DNA of 5,489 bases from Pseudomonadota bacterium (GTDB lineage: Bacteria; Pseudomonadota; Alphaproteobacteria; Azospirillales; Azospirillaceae): positions 1 through 5,489 of the forward strand of contig JAEYOB010000095.1 in NCBI GenBank assembly GCA_023412175.1, written 5' to 3'. Positions 5,175 through 5,489 of this stretch are shown here, in pieces. Under the pieces are notes generated by a model. That model ran no database searches, was not told where the DNA came from, and worked only from the letters and a program-made list of their open reading frames with translations. The translations under genes were made by a program, and so were the position numbers. The first letter of the stretch is position 1. Each line of letters starts with the position of its first letter.

Positions 5175-5489
5175 ATGTCCACCGCCCTCCCCTCGCTGAC
5201 ACCCCGCGCCGCCCTGGCCCCCCACCTCCGATACGCCGTCGGGCTGGGCATCCGCGGCATCGAGACGGTCGGCAAGCTGGGCCTGTACGTCATCGTCGCC
5301 CGCGCGCTCGGCGCGCACGAATCCGGCCTGTTCTTCCTCTCCCTGACCTGGATCGGCTTGGCGGCCACCATGGCCCGCATGGGGCTCGACCGTGCCATCA
5401 CGCGCCACATCGCCGCCGAACTGGCCGTCGGCCGCGTGACGCAGGCGCGGAACGCCTTGCTGAGCGGGCTGCTGTGGACCGCCGTCGGC
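5175..5489 (+). CDS. Wzx-type polysaccharide flippase (MOP superfamily), 5' part only
   Basis: The first 105 codons of an integral inner-membrane protein that would flip the undecaprenyl-linked repeat unit to the periplasm. The N-terminus (APHLRYAVGLGIRGIETVG, 15-33) leads into a first helix at about 20-45 ending in VARALGAHESGLFFL, the usual 'lG..e.Glf.l' link of Wzx and related exporters. A second helix (about 51-67) is followed by ARMGLDRAITRHIA (67-80), which matches the 'lGld.a..r' region of the family. A third helix begins near 95. The ATG at 5175 has only a weak upstream site but precedes the first helix sensibly. The frame is open to the window end; full-length proteins are usually about 400-500 aa. 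It diverges from the secreted-protein gene. Wzx, a lipid II flippase-like exporter or another MOP member are all possible; the polysaccharide context favours Wzx. Confidence 0.82.
   Translation, partial: MSTALPSLTPRAALAPHLRYAVGLGIRGIETVGKLGLYVIVARALGAHESGLFFLSLTWIGLAATMARMGLDRAITRHIAAELAVGRVTQARNALLSGLLWTAVG

Noticed and set aside
5024..5410. Upstream extension of the secreted-protein frame to an ATG at 5410
   Set aside because: It would overlap the flippase in antisense, read through the tandem repeat as RVVQG units, and bury the signal peptide inside the protein.

Overview
The window is a GC-rich (very GC-biased third codon positions) piece of an exopolysaccharide or capsule biosynthesis and export locus. 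The base composition, the short GumB-type export lipoprotein and the GumC-type co-polymerase suggest an alphaproteobacterium, perhaps of the Rhodospirillales/Azospirillum kind. That placement is inference; no rRNA or other taxonomic marker is present.

Left part, minus strand (1-3631): three tightly packed genes read leftwards. In transcription order they are a 715-aa polysaccharide co-polymerase (Wzz/GumC type with a C-terminal kinase-like domain), a 240-aa outer-membrane polysaccharide export lipoprotein (Wza/GumB type, 10-nt overlap with the previous gene), and a WecG/TagA/CpsF-family glycosyltransferase that runs off the left edge and overlaps the export gene. The overlaps point to one operon. 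The co-polymerase and export protein would form the envelope-spanning secretion path, and the glycosyltransferase would add a sugar to the lipid-linked repeat unit.

Right part (3632-5489): a 179-bp divergent intergenic region with an AT-rich island separates the operon from an FkbM-family methyltransferase on the plus strand. That gene converges, across only 16 bp of palindromic sequence, on a small unrecognised secreted protein gene on the minus strand. A 151-bp divergent spacer holding a 15-bp tandem repeat and a GC-rich inverted repeat follows. The window ends in the first 105 codons of a plus-strand Wzx-type flippase.

Together the genes cover repeat-unit glycosylation, possible O-methylation of sugars, flipping, chain-length control and export, as expected of a Wzx/Wzy-type pathway. 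The polymerase (Wzy) and the initiating phosphoglycosyl transferase are not in the window. The points most worth a second look are the co-polymerase's kinase-like domain, which has lost all three nucleotide-binding motifs; the Trp-rich secreted orphan; the unusual start of the glycosyltransferase; and the repeats around the orphan gene. No RNA gene, insertion sequence or CRISPR array was seen.
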